64,000 bases of DNA from Isoptericola halalbus (GTDB taxonomy: Bacteria > Actinomycetota > Actinomycetes > Actinomycetales > Cellulomonadaceae): contig VJZX01000004.1 in NCBI GenBank assembly GCA_009663185.1, positions 61,544-125,543 on the forward strand, written 5' to 3'. Below, piece after piece: positions 46,243-55,334 of the stretch. Position 1 is the stretch's first letter; every line of letters begins with the position of its first letter. The notes beneath the pieces were generated by a model. That model saw only the letters and a list, made by a program, of their open reading frames with translations. It searched no databases and was not told the origin of the DNA. Position numbers and translations under genes: made by a program.

Positions 46243-47114
46243 CCGCGGTCTCCGTCTCCCTCGGCGTGGGGCCGAACACCGGAGCCCCGGTCTCATCGCC
46301 CCTGGCCGGTACGGCCCAGCGGGCCCGCGAGCGCGCCGCCGCGCGCGAGAGCGCCCGCGCCGAGCGCCGCGCTCGCCTGGCGGGCGTGAACCGTCGTCGC
46401 CGCTCGGACAGCGAGCTCTGGGAGGCCGCGCGCCGCGGGCAGGCCGAGCTCGGGGGCTCGGGCCCCGGCTCCGCCGACGAGGCCACGGCCGAGGAGGTCA
46501 TCGCCTGGTCGGTGCGCGAGTTCGGCGACGGGCTCGCGGTCGCGTCCTCCATGACCGACTCGGTGCTCGCGTACCTGGTCAGCCAGCAGCTGCCGTGGGT
46601 CGACGTGCTGTTCGGCGACACCGGCTACCACTTCGCCGAGACGCTCGGCACGCGTGCCGCCGTCGAGCACGAGCTCGACGTGACCGTGGTCGACGTGCGG
46701 CCGCGGCTCACCGTCGCTCAGCAGGACGCCGTCCACGGCCCCGACCTGTTCGAGCGCGACCCCGAGGCCTGCTGCCGCATGCGCAAGGTCGAGCCGATGC
46801 GTGAGGCGCTCGCCGGCTACGAGGCCTGGGCCACCGGACTGCGTCGGGCGGACTCCGTCTCGCGCGCGAGCGCTCCCCTCGTGTCGTGGGACTCGTCGAA
46901 CAACCTCGTCAAGATCAACCCCATCGCCGGGTGGACCGACGACGACCTCGTCTCGTACGCGCTGCGTCACCGGCTCGTGGTCAACCCGCTGCTGGCAGAC
47001 GGCTACCCGTCGATCGGCTGCGCCCCCTGCACCCGCCGCGTCGAGCCGGGCGAGGACGCGCGCGCCGGCCGCTGGGCGGGCCTCGACAAGTCCGAGTGCG
47101 GGCTGCACGAATGA
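46239..47114 (+). CDS. cysH: Adenylylsulfate reductase (iron-sulfur type)
   Basis: Reduces APS to sulfite. 291 residues with an N-terminal Arg-rich extension. PAPS reductase fold: VASSMTDSVLAYLV (phosphate loop region), DTGYHFAET, and the paired cysteines CCRMRKVEPM and GCAPCTRRVEPGED that bind a 4Fe-4S cluster and mark the APS-using type. The C-terminal SECGLHE carries the catalytic Cys. Starts in ATGA overlap with the reductase and ends in ATGA overlap with the siroheme gene. Confidence 0.95.
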   Translation: MTAVSVSLGVGPNTGAPVSSPLAGTAQRARERAAARESARAERRARLAGVNRRRRSDSELWEAARRGQAELGGSGPGSADEATAEEVIAWSVREFGDGLAVASSMTDSVLAYLVSQQLPWVDVLFGDTGYHFAETLGTRAAVEHELDVTVVDVRPRLTVAQQDAVHGPDLFERDPEACCRMRKVEPMREALAGYEAWATGLRRADSVSRASAPLVSWDSSNNLVKINPIAGWTDDDLVSYALRHRLVVNPLLADGYPSIGCAPCTRRVEPGEDARAGRWAGLDKSECGLHE

Positions 47115-48358
47115 CGAGCGAGACCTACCCGCTCGGCCTGCGCGTGGCCGGGCGGCTGGTCGTCGTCGTCGGCGGCGGGCCCGTGGCCCTGCGCCGGGTG
47201 CGGTCCCTGCTCGACGCCGGAGCCCAGGTGCGCGTCGTCGCGCCCGAGCTCGTGGGTGGGCTGGCCGAGCTGGCCGCCGCGGGCGCGATCGAGCACCGGG
47301 CTCGCGCTTACGCACGCGGCGACCTCGACGGTGCCTGGCTCGCGCACACGGCGACGGGCGACCCCGCGGTCGACGAGGCGGTGGCGCAGGACGCCGAGGT
47401 CGCGCGCGTCTTCTGCGTCACCGCGGGCGACGCGCGCCTCGCGACCGCATGGGTGCCCGCCGTCGCGCGCACGGCCGTCGAGGGCGGGGAGGTCACCGTC
47501 GCCGTGACGGCGGCCCGCGACCCGCGGCGCGCCCAGCGGGTGCGCGACGCCGTCGCCGGGGCGCTCGAGTCCGGCGACCTGCCGCTGCGGCGCGTGCGCC
47601 CCCGCGAGGAGGGCGTCGGGCGCGTCACGCTCGTGGGCGGCGGTCCCGGCGACCGGGACCTGATCACGACGCGCGGCCGGCGCCTGCTCGCCCAGGCCGA
47701 CGTCGTCGTCGTGGACCGCCTCGCCCCCCGCGCGCTCCTGCGCGACCTGGCCGACGACGTCGAGGTGGTCGACGTGGGCAAGACGGCCGGCAACCACCCG
47801 GTACCGCAGGAGCGGATCTCCGCACTGCTGGTCGAGCACGCGCTCGCCGGGCGCGACGTCGTGCGGCTCAAGGGCGGCGACCCGTACGTGTTCGGCCGCG
47901 GCGGCGAGGAGCTCGAAGCCTGCCGCGCGCACGGCATCGAGGTCGAGGTGGTGCCGGGCGTGACCTCGGCGGTGTCCGTGCCGGCGGTCGTGGGGATCCC
48001 GGTCACGCACCGCGGGGTCGCGCGCGGCTTCAGCGTGCTCACCGGCCACGAGGACATCGGCCACCTTCCCTCAGGTCCTGACCACACGCTGGTCCTGCTC
48101 ATGGGGGTCACGCGGCTCGCCGCGACGGCCGAGGCGCTCGTCGAGGCGGGCCGTGCGCCGTCGACGCCGGTGGCCGTCGTCGAGGACGGGTACGGGCCGC
48201 GGCAGCGCGCCACGGTCGGGACGCTCGCGGACATCGCCGAGCGCGCCGCCGCGGCGCACGTGCGGCCGCCCGCGGTAACCGTGGTGGGCGACGTCGTCAC
48301 GCTCAGCCCGGCGTGGGCCGCTCACACGGCCGGCGACTCGGGTGTGAGCGAGCCGTGA
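47111..48358 (+). CDS. cysG: Siroheme synthase, CysG-type fusion
   Basis: 415 residues. The N-terminal part (1-150) is a precorrin-2 dehydrogenase Rossmann domain (RLVVVVGGGPVALRRVRSLL); the C-terminal part is uroporphyrinogen-III methyltransferase with VTLVGGGPGDRDLITTRG, LKGGDPYVFGRGGEE, VVPGVTSAVSVPAVVGIPVTHRG and LMGV. It supplies siroheme to the neighbouring sulfite reductase. Iron insertion may be done by the next gene product. ATG at 47111 overlaps the cysH stop. Confidence 0.94.
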   Translation: MTSETYPLGLRVAGRLVVVVGGGPVALRRVRSLLDAGAQVRVVAPELVGGLAELAAAGAIEHRARAYARGDLDGAWLAHTATGDPAVDEAVAQDAEVARVFCVTAGDARLATAWVPAVARTAVEGGEVTVAVTAARDPRRAQRVRDAVAGALESGDLPLRRVRPREEGVGRVTLVGGGPGDRDLITTRGRRLLAQADVVVVDRLAPRALLRDLADDVEVVDVGKTAGNHPVPQERISALLVEHALAGRDVVRLKGGDPYVFGRGGEELEACRAHGIEVEVVPGVTSAVSVPAVVGIPVTHRGVARGFSVLTGHEDIGHLPSGPDHTLVLLMGVTRLAATAEALVEAGRAPSTPVAVVEDGYGPRQRATVGTLADIAERAAAAHVRPPAVTVVGDVVTLSPAWAAHTAGDSGVSEP

Positions 48359-48414
48359 CACGGGTTCACCCGCAGGCAACCCCGGTGACCGACGGCGGTC
48401 GTACCGTGGACGTC

Positions 48415-49125
48415 ATGCCACAGCCCGCGCTCCTCGCGATCTCCCACGGCACCGCCTCCCCCGTCGGCGCCGGCGCGGTCGCCACGCTCGTCGACGCGGT
48501 CGCCGCCCGGCTCGAGGGCGACGCGCCCGTGCACGCCGGGTTCGTCGACGTCCAGCAGCCCGACGTACCGACGTGCCTGGCGGGCCTGCGCGACCAGTCG
48601 ACGGTCGTGGTGCCGCTCCTGCTGTCGGCCGGCTACCACGTGCACGTGGACCTGCGCGAGGACGTCGACGCCGCGCTCGCGGCCGGCGACGACGTCACGC
48701 TCGGCGGGGCGCTCGGGCCGGACGCGCGGCTCGTCGACGTTCTCGTCCAACGGCTGGACGAGGCGGGCCTGACCGAAGGGGACGTCGTCGTGCTGGCGGC
48801 CGCGGGGTCGAGCGACGCCCGGGCGATCGCCGACTGCGAGGCCACGGGCGCACGGCTCGCCGAGCGCGTCGGCCGCCCCGTGCGCACCGGGTACATCGCC
48901 AACGCCACCCCTCAGCTGCCCGACGTCGTCGCCGCGGCCCGGGAGGAGAACCCCGGTGCTCGCGTCGTGGTCGCGTCCTACCTGCTCGCGCCCGGCTTCT
49001 TCGCCGACCTCGCGGCCAAGGCGGGCGGTGACGTGACGACGCGCCCGCTGCTCGTCGCGGACTCCGGCGCCCCGGCCGAGCTCGTCGACGTCGTGCTCGA
49101 CCGGTACCGCGCCGCAGCCGGCTAG
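48415..49125 (+). CDS. Sirohydrochlorin chelatase, CbiX/SirB type
   Basis: Inserts Fe(2+) (or cobalt in cobalamin pathways) into sirohydrochlorin. 236 residues with two CbiX half domains; metal-site His in LLAISHGTASP and in GYHVHVDL. 56 bp after the siroheme synthase, so probably the last gene of the sulfur operon. Its TAG shares the four bases CTAG with the stop codon of the convergent response regulator. Confidence 0.92.
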   Translation: MPQPALLAISHGTASPVGAGAVATLVDAVAARLEGDAPVHAGFVDVQQPDVPTCLAGLRDQSTVVVPLLLSAGYHVHVDLREDVDAALAAGDDVTLGGALGPDARLVDVLVQRLDEAGLTEGDVVVLAAAGSSDARAIADCEATGARLAERVGRPVRTGYIANATPQLPDVVAAAREENPGARVVVASYLLAPGFFADLAAKAGGDVTTRPLLVADSGAPAELVDVVLDRYRAAAG

Positions 49126-49790
49126 AGCAGCCGGCGTGCCGCGGCCCAGCGCGTGAGCTCGTAGCGGCTCGAGAGCTGTAGCTTGCGCAGCACCGCCGAG
49201 ACGTGGGTCTCGACCGTCTTGATCGAGATGAACAGCTCGCTCGCGACCTCGCGGTAGGAGTACCCGCGCGCGATGAGCCGCATGACCTCCTGCTCGCGCC
49301 GCGAGAGCCGGTCGAGCTCGTCGTCGGCGACCGCGACGTCGCCCGCCGCCGTCCCGAACGCGTCGAGCACGAACCCGGCGAGCCGCGGCGAGAACACCGC
49401 GTCCCCGCCCGCCACGCGCACCACCGCGGCCGACAGGTCGGGGCCGGAGATGTTCTTGGTGACGTAGCCGCGCGCCCCCGACCGGATGACCGCCACGACG
49501 TCCTCCGCGGCGTCGGACACCGACAGCGCGAGGAACCGCGTCGTGCCGAGGATGTCGGCGCAGCGCCGGACCACCTCGGCCCCGCCGCCGCCGTTGCCGC
49601 CGGGAAGGTGCACGTCGAGCAGCACGACGGGTGGTGTGTGCTGGTGCACGACGGCGACCGCCTCGTCGACGTCGGCGGCCTCGCCCACCACGGTCACGCG
49701 CTCGTCGAGGCTCGCGCGCACGCCCGTGCGGAACAGGTGGTGGTCGTCGACGAGCACCACGGGCACGGGCAGCGTCGGGGTCGGGGTCAC
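49122..49790 (-). CDS. NarL/LuxR-family response regulator
   Basis: 222 residues: receiver domain with acidic pocket VDDHHLF, phospho-acceptor Asp in LLDVHLPGG and Lys in YVTKNI, then a GerE HTH (LSRREQEVMRLIARGYSYREVAS through SIKTVETHVSAVLRKLQ). GTG start in GTGA overlap with the upstream histidine kinase. Likely acts on the divergent PspC operon through the TCAGGG repeats at 51158-51196. Confidence 0.95.
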   Translation of the reverse strand: MTPTPTLPVPVVLVDDHHLFRTGVRASLDERVTVVGEAADVDEAVAVVHQHTPPVVLLDVHLPGGNGGGGAEVVRRCADILGTTRFLALSVSDAAEDVVAVIRSGARGYVTKNISGPDLSAAVVRVAGGDAVFSPRLAGFVLDAFGTAAGDVAVADDELDRLSRREQEVMRLIARGYSYREVASELFISIKTVETHVSAVLRKLQLSSRYELTRWAAARRLL

Positions 49791-51106
49791 GTGCGGGCTC
49801 CTTCGTCGCGGTCGGTGGGCGCGGGTAGGTTCGCGTCGGCGGGCGTGTCCGGGGCCGGCTCGGCGTCGCGCGGCATGCGCAGGTGCACCTCGGTCCCCCA
49901 GTCCGGGCGGCTCGTGACCTCGGCGGTGCCACCGCGGCGGCGCATGCGCCCGCAGATCGACTCGCGCACGCCGAACCGGTCGGGCGCGATGTCGTCCATG
50001 TCGAACCCGTCGCCGCGGTCACGGACGAACACCTCCGCGGCGGCGTCGGTCACCTCCAGGTACACGGTGACGGGCGGCCGTCCGTGCACGACGGCGTTGA
50101 CGAGCGCCTCACGCGTGGCCTTGAGGAGGCCCGTGGTCGCCTCGGTCGGCACGCAGTCGCCCACGACGACGAGGTCGATCACGGCCGCGCGCCCGTCCTC
50201 GACCTCCGCGACGAGCGCGCGCAGGTCGGCCGCGACCGACGTGCCCGGGGCGGTGCGGTCGTCGTAGAGCCACTCGCGCAGCTCGCGCTCCTGGGCGCGG
50301 GCCATCCGCGCGACCTCGTCGGCGTCGCCGGCGCGGGTCCGGATGAGCGCGAGGGTCTGGAGCACGGAGTCGTGCAGGTGGGCAGCGATGTCGGCACGCT
50401 CGGCCTCGCGGGCGCGCGCCGCACGCTCGTCGCCGAGCTCGCGGACCATGCGCAGCCACCAGGGCGCGAGCACGAGTGCGAACCCCGCCAGCACCGCGAG
50501 CGACGCGAGGGCGACCTGGACCATGACGTGCGCGGGGGTGCCCTGCGCGAGCAGCAGCAGGACGCCTGCCATCACCAGGACGAGCCCGCCTGCAAGCCGT
50601 AGCAGCACGGCGGAGCGGCGGTCAGCGGCGCCACCGGCGCGCCCGACCCACCGGTCCCGCTGCGCGGCGTCGAGCTGGCTCCAGGCGAGCGCGAACCCGC
50701 CCAGGGCGATGAGCACGGGCAGGACCCAGGAGGTCTGCACGTCCCAGCCGGCGCGCACCGCCACGAGCAGCGCGGCGCCGCCGAGCAGCGCGACGCCCAC
50801 GGCGATGTCTCGCGTCTGCAGCTGCGTCACGGACCCGGCGAGCCGGAGCCGGGGCGCGAGGCGCTGCAGCGCGGCCGGGCCGGTGTCGGCGGCCGCCTGC
50901 CTCGGGTCGCCCGACGGCACCGTGACCCACCAGAAGACGTAGGCGACGGCACCCGCACCGCCCGCGAGCGCGAGCAGCGCGAAGACGCCCCGCACCGCCG
51001 CCACGGGCAGGCCGAGGTGGGCCGCAAGGCCCGCGGCGACGCCGCCGAGCCACCGACCCTCGCTGGGCCGGCGCAGCGGGAGTCGCACGGGGTGGTCGGT
51101 GGTCAC
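49787..51106 (-). CDS. PspC-domain histidine kinase
   Basis: 439 residues. An N-terminal PspC domain (GRWLGGVAAGLAAHLGLPVA) with one membrane segment is followed by further membrane helices, a HisKA_3 dimerisation helix with the phospho-accepting His (DIAAHLHDSVLQTLALIR), and an ATPase domain with N box LLKATREALVNAVVHG and G1 box VRDRGDGFDMDD. It shares the operon and stop/start overlap with the response regulator. It probably senses cell-envelope state, as PspC proteins do; the signal is unknown. Confidence 0.95.
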   Translation of the reverse strand: MTTDHPVRLPLRRPSEGRWLGGVAAGLAAHLGLPVAAVRGVFALLALAGGAGAVAYVFWWVTVPSGDPRQAAADTGPAALQRLAPRLRLAGSVTQLQTRDIAVGVALLGGAALLVAVRAGWDVQTSWVLPVLIALGGFALAWSQLDAAQRDRWVGRAGGAADRRSAVLLRLAGGLVLVMAGVLLLLAQGTPAHVMVQVALASLAVLAGFALVLAPWWLRMVRELGDERAARAREAERADIAAHLHDSVLQTLALIRTRAGDADEVARMARAQERELREWLYDDRTAPGTSVAADLRALVAEVEDGRAAVIDLVVVGDCVPTEATTGLLKATREALVNAVVHGRPPVTVYLEVTDAAAEVFVRDRGDGFDMDDIAPDRFGVRESICGRMRRRGGTAEVTSRPDWGTEVHLRMPRDAEPAPDTPADANLPAPTDRDEGART

Positions 51107-51157
51107 CCCCCGATCGTGGCACGTCGGGACCTGTCCGGGGTGCTCTCGGGCGAGGTT

Positions 51158-51196
51158 TCAGGGTGGCCGACCCGGGCTCTCAGGGTCGGTTCAGGG
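51158..51196. promoter_or_regulatory. Phased TCAGGG repeats between the kinase and PspC operons
   Basis: TCAGGG occurs at 51158, 51180 and 51191, spacings of 22 and 11 bp, so all three lie on one face of the helix. The region separates the divergent kinase and PspC genes. Likely binding sites for the adjacent response regulator. Confidence 0.55.
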
Positions 51197-51241
51197 CAGC
51201 ACCCGATGTCCCTGACGCCACCGCAGGACCAGCATGGAGGC

Positions 51242-52699
51242 ATGAGCACCGACGAGACTCCCCGGCCGGACATGCCCGGTCACGACCCCGGGACCGCCCC
51301 TGGCGCGGGCGAGGTTCCCCCGACGCCCGGCTCGCAGGCGCCGCGCGGCGGCTTCTTCGACTCGATCCGCCGGATCGGGATCGTGCGCTCCGACGACCGC
51401 TGGGTCGGCGGCGTGGCCGCGGGTGTGGCCGAGAGGTTCGGCCTGGACCCGCTGCTCGTGCGCGGCCTGCTCATCCTGAGCTTCTTCCTCACCGGGGCCG
51501 GCTTCGTCGTCTACGCGCTCGCGTGGGCGCTGCTGCCCGAGCGCCGCGACGGGCGCATCCACCTGCAGGAGGCGACGCGCAGCCACTTCGATGTGGCGCT
51601 CCTCGGCGCAGCCGTGACGCTGGTGGTCGGGTTCGCCTGGAGCGACGGTCCGTGGTCGTGGTGGGGCGGCTTCTTCGGCTGGGTCGAGGCCCTGCTGTGG
51701 ATCGCCGTCTGGGTCGGCGTCGTGGTCCTCGTGGTCAAGCTCGTCCGCGACCGCCGCGACCGCCGCGAACGCGCGAGGGCGGGCGTCGCCGCGCCGGCCG
51801 CTCCCTACGCACAGCCCGCGGCGCCCGGTGGGCAGGCGGCGTCCTACGCGTCCGAGTCCGTGCCGGCGACACAGCCGTTCACCCCGGCGCCGCCCGCGCC
51901 CTACGTGGCCGAGAACTACTCCTCCGCGACGGACGCACCGTACACGCCGTATGTCGCGCCGTCGTCGTCGACGGCTCCACCGGCCCCGCCGGTACCGCCG
52001 GCCCCGGAGCGGCGGCCCCGGACCCCTGGACCGGGCGCACGGACGTTCGGCGTCGTGATGGGGCTGGTCCTGCTCGCAGGCGCGCTGCTGCTCGTCGTGG
52101 ACCGGTCAGGTGACCTCGGGATGTCGTTCTGGGGTGCGTGGCTCGGAGCGGCCGTCGTCATCTTCGGCGCGGGGATCGTCGCTTCCGGCCTGCGCGGGCG
52201 TCGCGGCGGCGGGCTCACGGCCCTCGGCGTGCTCGGCGTGATCGCCGCCCTCGCGTTCTGGCCCTTCGCGGACGAGCGGCAGGACTTCGTCTGGGAGGCA
52301 CCGCCCGGGGCGTCCGTGGTCTCGGGTGGGGTCATCACGCTCGACACCGTCGCCGAGGCGACCGACGGCGTGCACGTCCAGTTCGGGGCCGCGACGATCG
52401 ACCTCACCCAGCTCGACCTGTCCGACGTCGAGGCGGGCGACCCGATCACGGTGCCCATCTCGATGGCGGCCGGTGCGATGACGATCGTCATCCCGGACGA
52501 CGCCGCCGTGGCGGCCGACGTGCGGATGGTCGCCGGGAACATGGCGTGGAGCGCCGACGGCGAGCACCGGAACACCGCGGGCGTGATGGCCGACCCCGCA
52601 CGCTTCAGCACAGCGGAGGTCGAGGAGCTGGGCGGAGCCCAGCTGCTGCTCGAGATCGACGGCCGCGCCGGCGACATCACCATCAGGGAGAACCGATGA
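51242..52699 (+). CDS. PspC-domain membrane protein
   Basis: About 485 residues. N-terminal PspC domain (SDDRWVGGVAAGVAERFGLDP) with membrane helix, two more membrane segments, a long Pro/Ala/Tyr linker (about 190-260), two further helices and a C-terminal DUF2154-like beta domain (VQFGAATIDLTQLDL through TIVIPDDAAVAADVRMVAG) of the LiaF type. Combined PspC and LiaF-like parts indicate cell-envelope stress response. ATG 51242 is used; an in-frame ATG at 51206 is equally possible. The stop overlaps the next gene in ATGA. Confidence 0.9.
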   Translation: MSTDETPRPDMPGHDPGTAPGAGEVPPTPGSQAPRGGFFDSIRRIGIVRSDDRWVGGVAAGVAERFGLDPLLVRGLLILSFFLTGAGFVVYALAWALLPERRDGRIHLQEATRSHFDVALLGAAVTLVVGFAWSDGPWSWWGGFFGWVEALLWIAVWVGVVVLVVKLVRDRRDRRERARAGVAAPAAPYAQPAAPGGQAASYASESVPATQPFTPAPPAPYVAENYSSATDAPYTPYVAPSSSTAPPAPPVPPAPERRPRTPGPGARTFGVVMGLVLLAGALLLVVDRSGDLGMSFWGAWLGAAVVIFGAGIVASGLRGRRGGGLTALGVLGVIAALAFWPFADERQDFVWEAPPGASVVSGGVITLDTVAEATDGVHVQFGAATIDLTQLDLSDVEAGDPITVPISMAAGAMTIVIPDDAAVAADVRMVAGNMAWSADGEHRNTAGVMADPARFSTAEVEELGGAQLLLEIDGRAGDITIRENR

Positions 52700-53127
52700 C
52701 CGACGAGAAGAACACCCAGCCGCTGCACGTGACGGACGACACCCAGGCCCTGCACGTGGCCGGCCAGACGCAACGGCTGCACGAGTCCTCGTCGCTCGAG
52801 TCCTCGACGCCCGAGATCCCGGCCACCGAGGCGTCGCCGCGAGACCCGCTCGCCGTCTTCGAGGAGCCCCACCGGGACGAGCCGGCCGCGCCGCAGCGTC
52901 AGCCCACGCCGCAGCGGCCCCTGGTCCGCTCCGGGCCGCGCACCGGCACGATCGTGTGGGGCTTCCTCGTCGTCGCGGTCGGCGTCGGGCTGCTCGCACA
53001 GTCGGCGGGCGCCCGGATCGACGTCGAGCTGGGCGCGATCCTGCTGCTCGGCGCGGCCGGCGCGCTGCTCGTCCTGGGATCGCTCCTCAGCGCGGCGCGT
53101 CGTCGCCGGGACGAGACCCGGGCCTAG
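52696..53127 (+). CDS. Small membrane protein cotranscribed with PspC gene
   Basis: 143 residues: a polar N-terminal half rich in Thr, Gln, Glu and Pro with the repeated TQxLH element (TQPLH, TQALH, TQRLH), then two hydrophobic segments (TIVWGFLVVAVGVGLL and ILLLGAAGALLVLGSLL) and a basic end. Not assigned to a known family; it probably acts with the PspC protein. Its last 41 bases overlap the end of the convergent gene. Confidence 0.8.
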   Translation: MTDEKNTQPLHVTDDTQALHVAGQTQRLHESSSLESSTPEIPATEASPRDPLAVFEEPHRDEPAAPQRQPTPQRPLVRSGPRTGTIVWGFLVVAVGVGLLAQSAGARIDVELGAILLLGAAGALLVLGSLLSAARRRRDETRA

Positions 53128-53863
53128 CCTCGCGGTGCTCCGGGGGCGGCGGTTCCACGAGCGGCTCCTGGCCGAGCGGCGGCTCCCCCGGCGGCGGCCC
53201 GTACGGAAGGGGCGTCGTGTGCTCCTGGCCGGGCCGCACCGGCGGGGCCTCGGCCGGGGGCCGCGTCGTCGACCGCCGCGCCGGCTCGGTCGGCGCCGGG
53301 CGGGGCTCAGGGCGGGGCTCAGGGCGGGGCTCGGGCTCGGGCTGCGGTCGTGCCGGCTCGGCGTGCCGACCGGGGATGGACAGCTCGCCCGCCGACGTGA
53401 GGCCCGGCGTCGTGATCGCGACCTCAGGTCCGCCGGCCAGGCCCCGCAGCGCGGTGCCGACCAGGGCGAGCACGATGCCCAGGCCGATCACCAGGGCGCT
53501 CAGGCCGAACGCGACGACCGAGGTGAACAGCGATGCCCGCAGGAACGACGCGTTCATCACGGTCGCCCGGAGCGGGTCGTCCTGGCCCAGCTCCGCGTAG
53601 GTGAGCCCGCCGGACGCCTCGAGAGCGTGCTGCTCGATGACCTCGGCCTGCGCGTACGCGGTGAGCGGCCCGACGACGCGCTGGCCGCGAACCCAGTCCC
53701 AGGCCGCGTCGTCGGACACCGTGACGTTCTCGGCGGCGAGCTGCGTGGCCACGAGGACCCACACCAGGGCGCCGACGATGATCATCACGAGCCCCGCCAC
53801 GAGCGTGAACAGCCCGATTCCTCGCACACCCTTGGCGGGACCGACGGTGACTGTGCTCGACAT
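53087..53863 (-). CDS. Membrane protein with Pro/Glu/Arg-rich tail
   Basis: 258 residues: two membrane segments (GLFTLVAGLVMIIVGALVWV and SVVAFGLSALVIGLGIVLAL) on either side of an extracytoplasmic loop, then a proline-rich tail of about 100 residues containing PEPRPEPRPEPRPAP, which comes from a 12-bp tandem DNA repeat near 53300-53340. Not assigned to a known family. ATG at 53863. It overlaps the convergent upstream gene tail-to-tail by 41 bp. Confidence 0.75.
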   Translation of the reverse strand: MSSTVTVGPAKGVRGIGLFTLVAGLVMIIVGALVWVLVATQLAAENVTVSDDAAWDWVRGQRVVGPLTAYAQAEVIEQHALEASGGLTYAELGQDDPLRATVMNASFLRASLFTSVVAFGLSALVIGLGIVLALVGTALRGLAGGPEVAITTPGLTSAGELSIPGRHAEPARPQPEPEPRPEPRPEPRPAPTEPARRSTTRPPAEAPPVRPGQEHTTPLPYGPPPGEPPLGQEPLVEPPPPEHREARPGSRPGDDAPR

Positions 53864-53993
53864 GGTGACCCTTCCTCCGCAGGGACGCTCCACGTGCTGC
53901 TGGGGTGCCGCTCCTGCCACCGTAGCCCCGACCGCCTGCGCCGTCACCACGAACACGCAGGTGAGCGGCCCTGCCCCGTGGGAGGATGACCCG

Positions 53994-55166
53994 GTGCGCA
54001 TCACCCACGTGACCGACTCGTACCTGCCCCAGCTGGGCGGCATCGAGACCCAGGTTGCACGGCTCGCGGGCCGTCAGGCTGACGCGGGCCACGACGTCGA
54101 GGTGATCAACACGACCCTGGACCACCACGGTCCAGGCGTACGTACCGAGACCGGCGACAACGGCGTCACGGTGCACCGCATCGCGGCCCGGATCCCCTTC
54201 CGGGCACCCATCCATCCCCGCTCGACGTCCCACGTGGTCGCGCGCCTACGAGAGCTCGACGCGGCAGGGCGGCGCCCCGACGTCGTGCACCTTCACATGG
54301 GCGTCCTCGCGCCGTCCGCGCAGCTGGCCCTGCGCCCGGTGACCCGCCTCGGGCTGCCGGCCGTGCTGACGGTGCACAGCGTGTGGGGCCGGTGGGCGCT
54401 GGCGTTCGAGGCGCTCGACCGGGTGGCGCACTGGTCGCGGTGGCCCGTGCAGTGGTCGGCCGTGAGCGAGCTGACCGCAGCTCCGTTGCGGCGCATCCTC
54501 GCGGCGTCGGGCCTCGACGCCGCGACGGTCGACGATCGCGTCTCGGTGCTCGGGAACGGGATCGACGTCGAGGCGTGGCGGTTACCGCGGACCGAGCGCG
54601 GCGAGCGCGCCGAGGGCAAGCAGGTGCACGTCGTCGCGGCGACGCGGTTCGCACCGCGCAAGCGCGTCCTGCCCATGCTCGAGGCGATCGCCGACGCGGC
54701 GCGCCGCGCTCCCGGCGGGCTCGTCGCGACGATCGGCGGTGACGGCCCGCAGCTCGCCCAGGCGCGGCGGTTCGTGCGAGAGCAGGGTCTCTCCGACGTC
54801 TTCCGGCTCGTCGGGCGGCTGACGCCCGTCGAGCTGCAGCGCCTCTACATGCGCGCCGACGTGTTCGTGGCCCCGGCCGTGAAGGATGCGTTCGGGATCG
54901 CCGCGCTCGAGGCGCAGGCCGCAGGACTCGCCGTCGTGAGCCGGTCGCAGTCGGGCGTCGCCGAGCGGCTCGAGCACGGCCGCGACGCGCTGCTCGCCGA
55001 CGACGACGCGGGGATCGCGGACGCGCTCGTGCGGCTCGTCACCGAGCCGGAGCTGCTCGACCGCATCATCGCGCACAACCGCAGCGCCGAGCTGCCGATG
55101 TCGTGGCCGAACGTCCTGGCCGAGGTCGAGGAGGCCTACCGGCGCGCCGTCGCGCTCGTGCGCTGA
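53994..55166 (+). CDS. GT4-family glycosyltransferase
   Basis: 390 residues with GT-B fold. N-terminal domain: VTDSYLPQLGGIETQVARLA and VVHLHMGVLAP; C-terminal domain: ATRFAPRKRVLPMLEAI, GDGPQLAQ, and the donor-binding region PAVKDAFGIAALEAQAAGLAVV with the Glu of the EX7E-like motif. The GTG at 53994 has GGAGG eight bases upstream. Donor and acceptor unknown; a phosphatidylinositol mannosyltransferase-like or lipid/wall glycosylation role is possible. Confidence 0.9.
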   Translation: MRITHVTDSYLPQLGGIETQVARLAGRQADAGHDVEVINTTLDHHGPGVRTETGDNGVTVHRIAARIPFRAPIHPRSTSHVVARLRELDAAGRRPDVVHLHMGVLAPSAQLALRPVTRLGLPAVLTVHSVWGRWALAFEALDRVAHWSRWPVQWSAVSELTAAPLRRILAASGLDAATVDDRVSVLGNGIDVEAWRLPRTERGERAEGKQVHVVAATRFAPRKRVLPMLEAIADAARRAPGGLVATIGGDGPQLAQARRFVREQGLSDVFRLVGRLTPVELQRLYMRADVFVAPAVKDAFGIAALEAQAAGLAVVSRSQSGVAERLEHGRDALLADDDAGIADALVRLVTEPELLDRIIAHNRSAELPMSWPNVLAEVEEAYRRAVALVR

Positions 55167-55202
55167 GCATCGGGACCGGGGCCGCACCCACGGGTCGGGA
55201 AC

Positions 55203-55231
55203 GTCAAGAACGTGAAGAACCTGTCAAGAAC
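55203..55231. promoter_or_regulatory. Tandem (T/G)CAAGAAC-type repeats upstream of a small gene
   Basis: GTCAAGAAC (55203), GTGAAGAAC (55212) and GTCAAGAAC (55223), followed by ACCTTGAG, lie 100-130 bases upstream of the ATG at 55335. They look like a direct-repeat binding site for an OmpR-type or similar regulator. Confidence 0.4.
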
Positions 55232-55334
55232 ACCTTGAGCACCCCTCGAGGTTCTTCGGCCGAGCGTTGAGGTCTGTGACAGAGGCTGCGTACAGGACTC
55301 CACACGCTGTCCGGCAGACCCGGAGGTTTGAGCC

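Noticed and set aside
53297..53340. Possible CRISPR-like short tandem array
   Set aside because: Uninterrupted 12-bp direct repeats within a coding region; no spacers and no cas genes.
55180..55334. Small gene between the glycosyltransferase and the KOW-like gene
   Set aside because: No open frame with a ribosome site; the stretch is AT-richer and holds repeats, so it is treated as regulatory.
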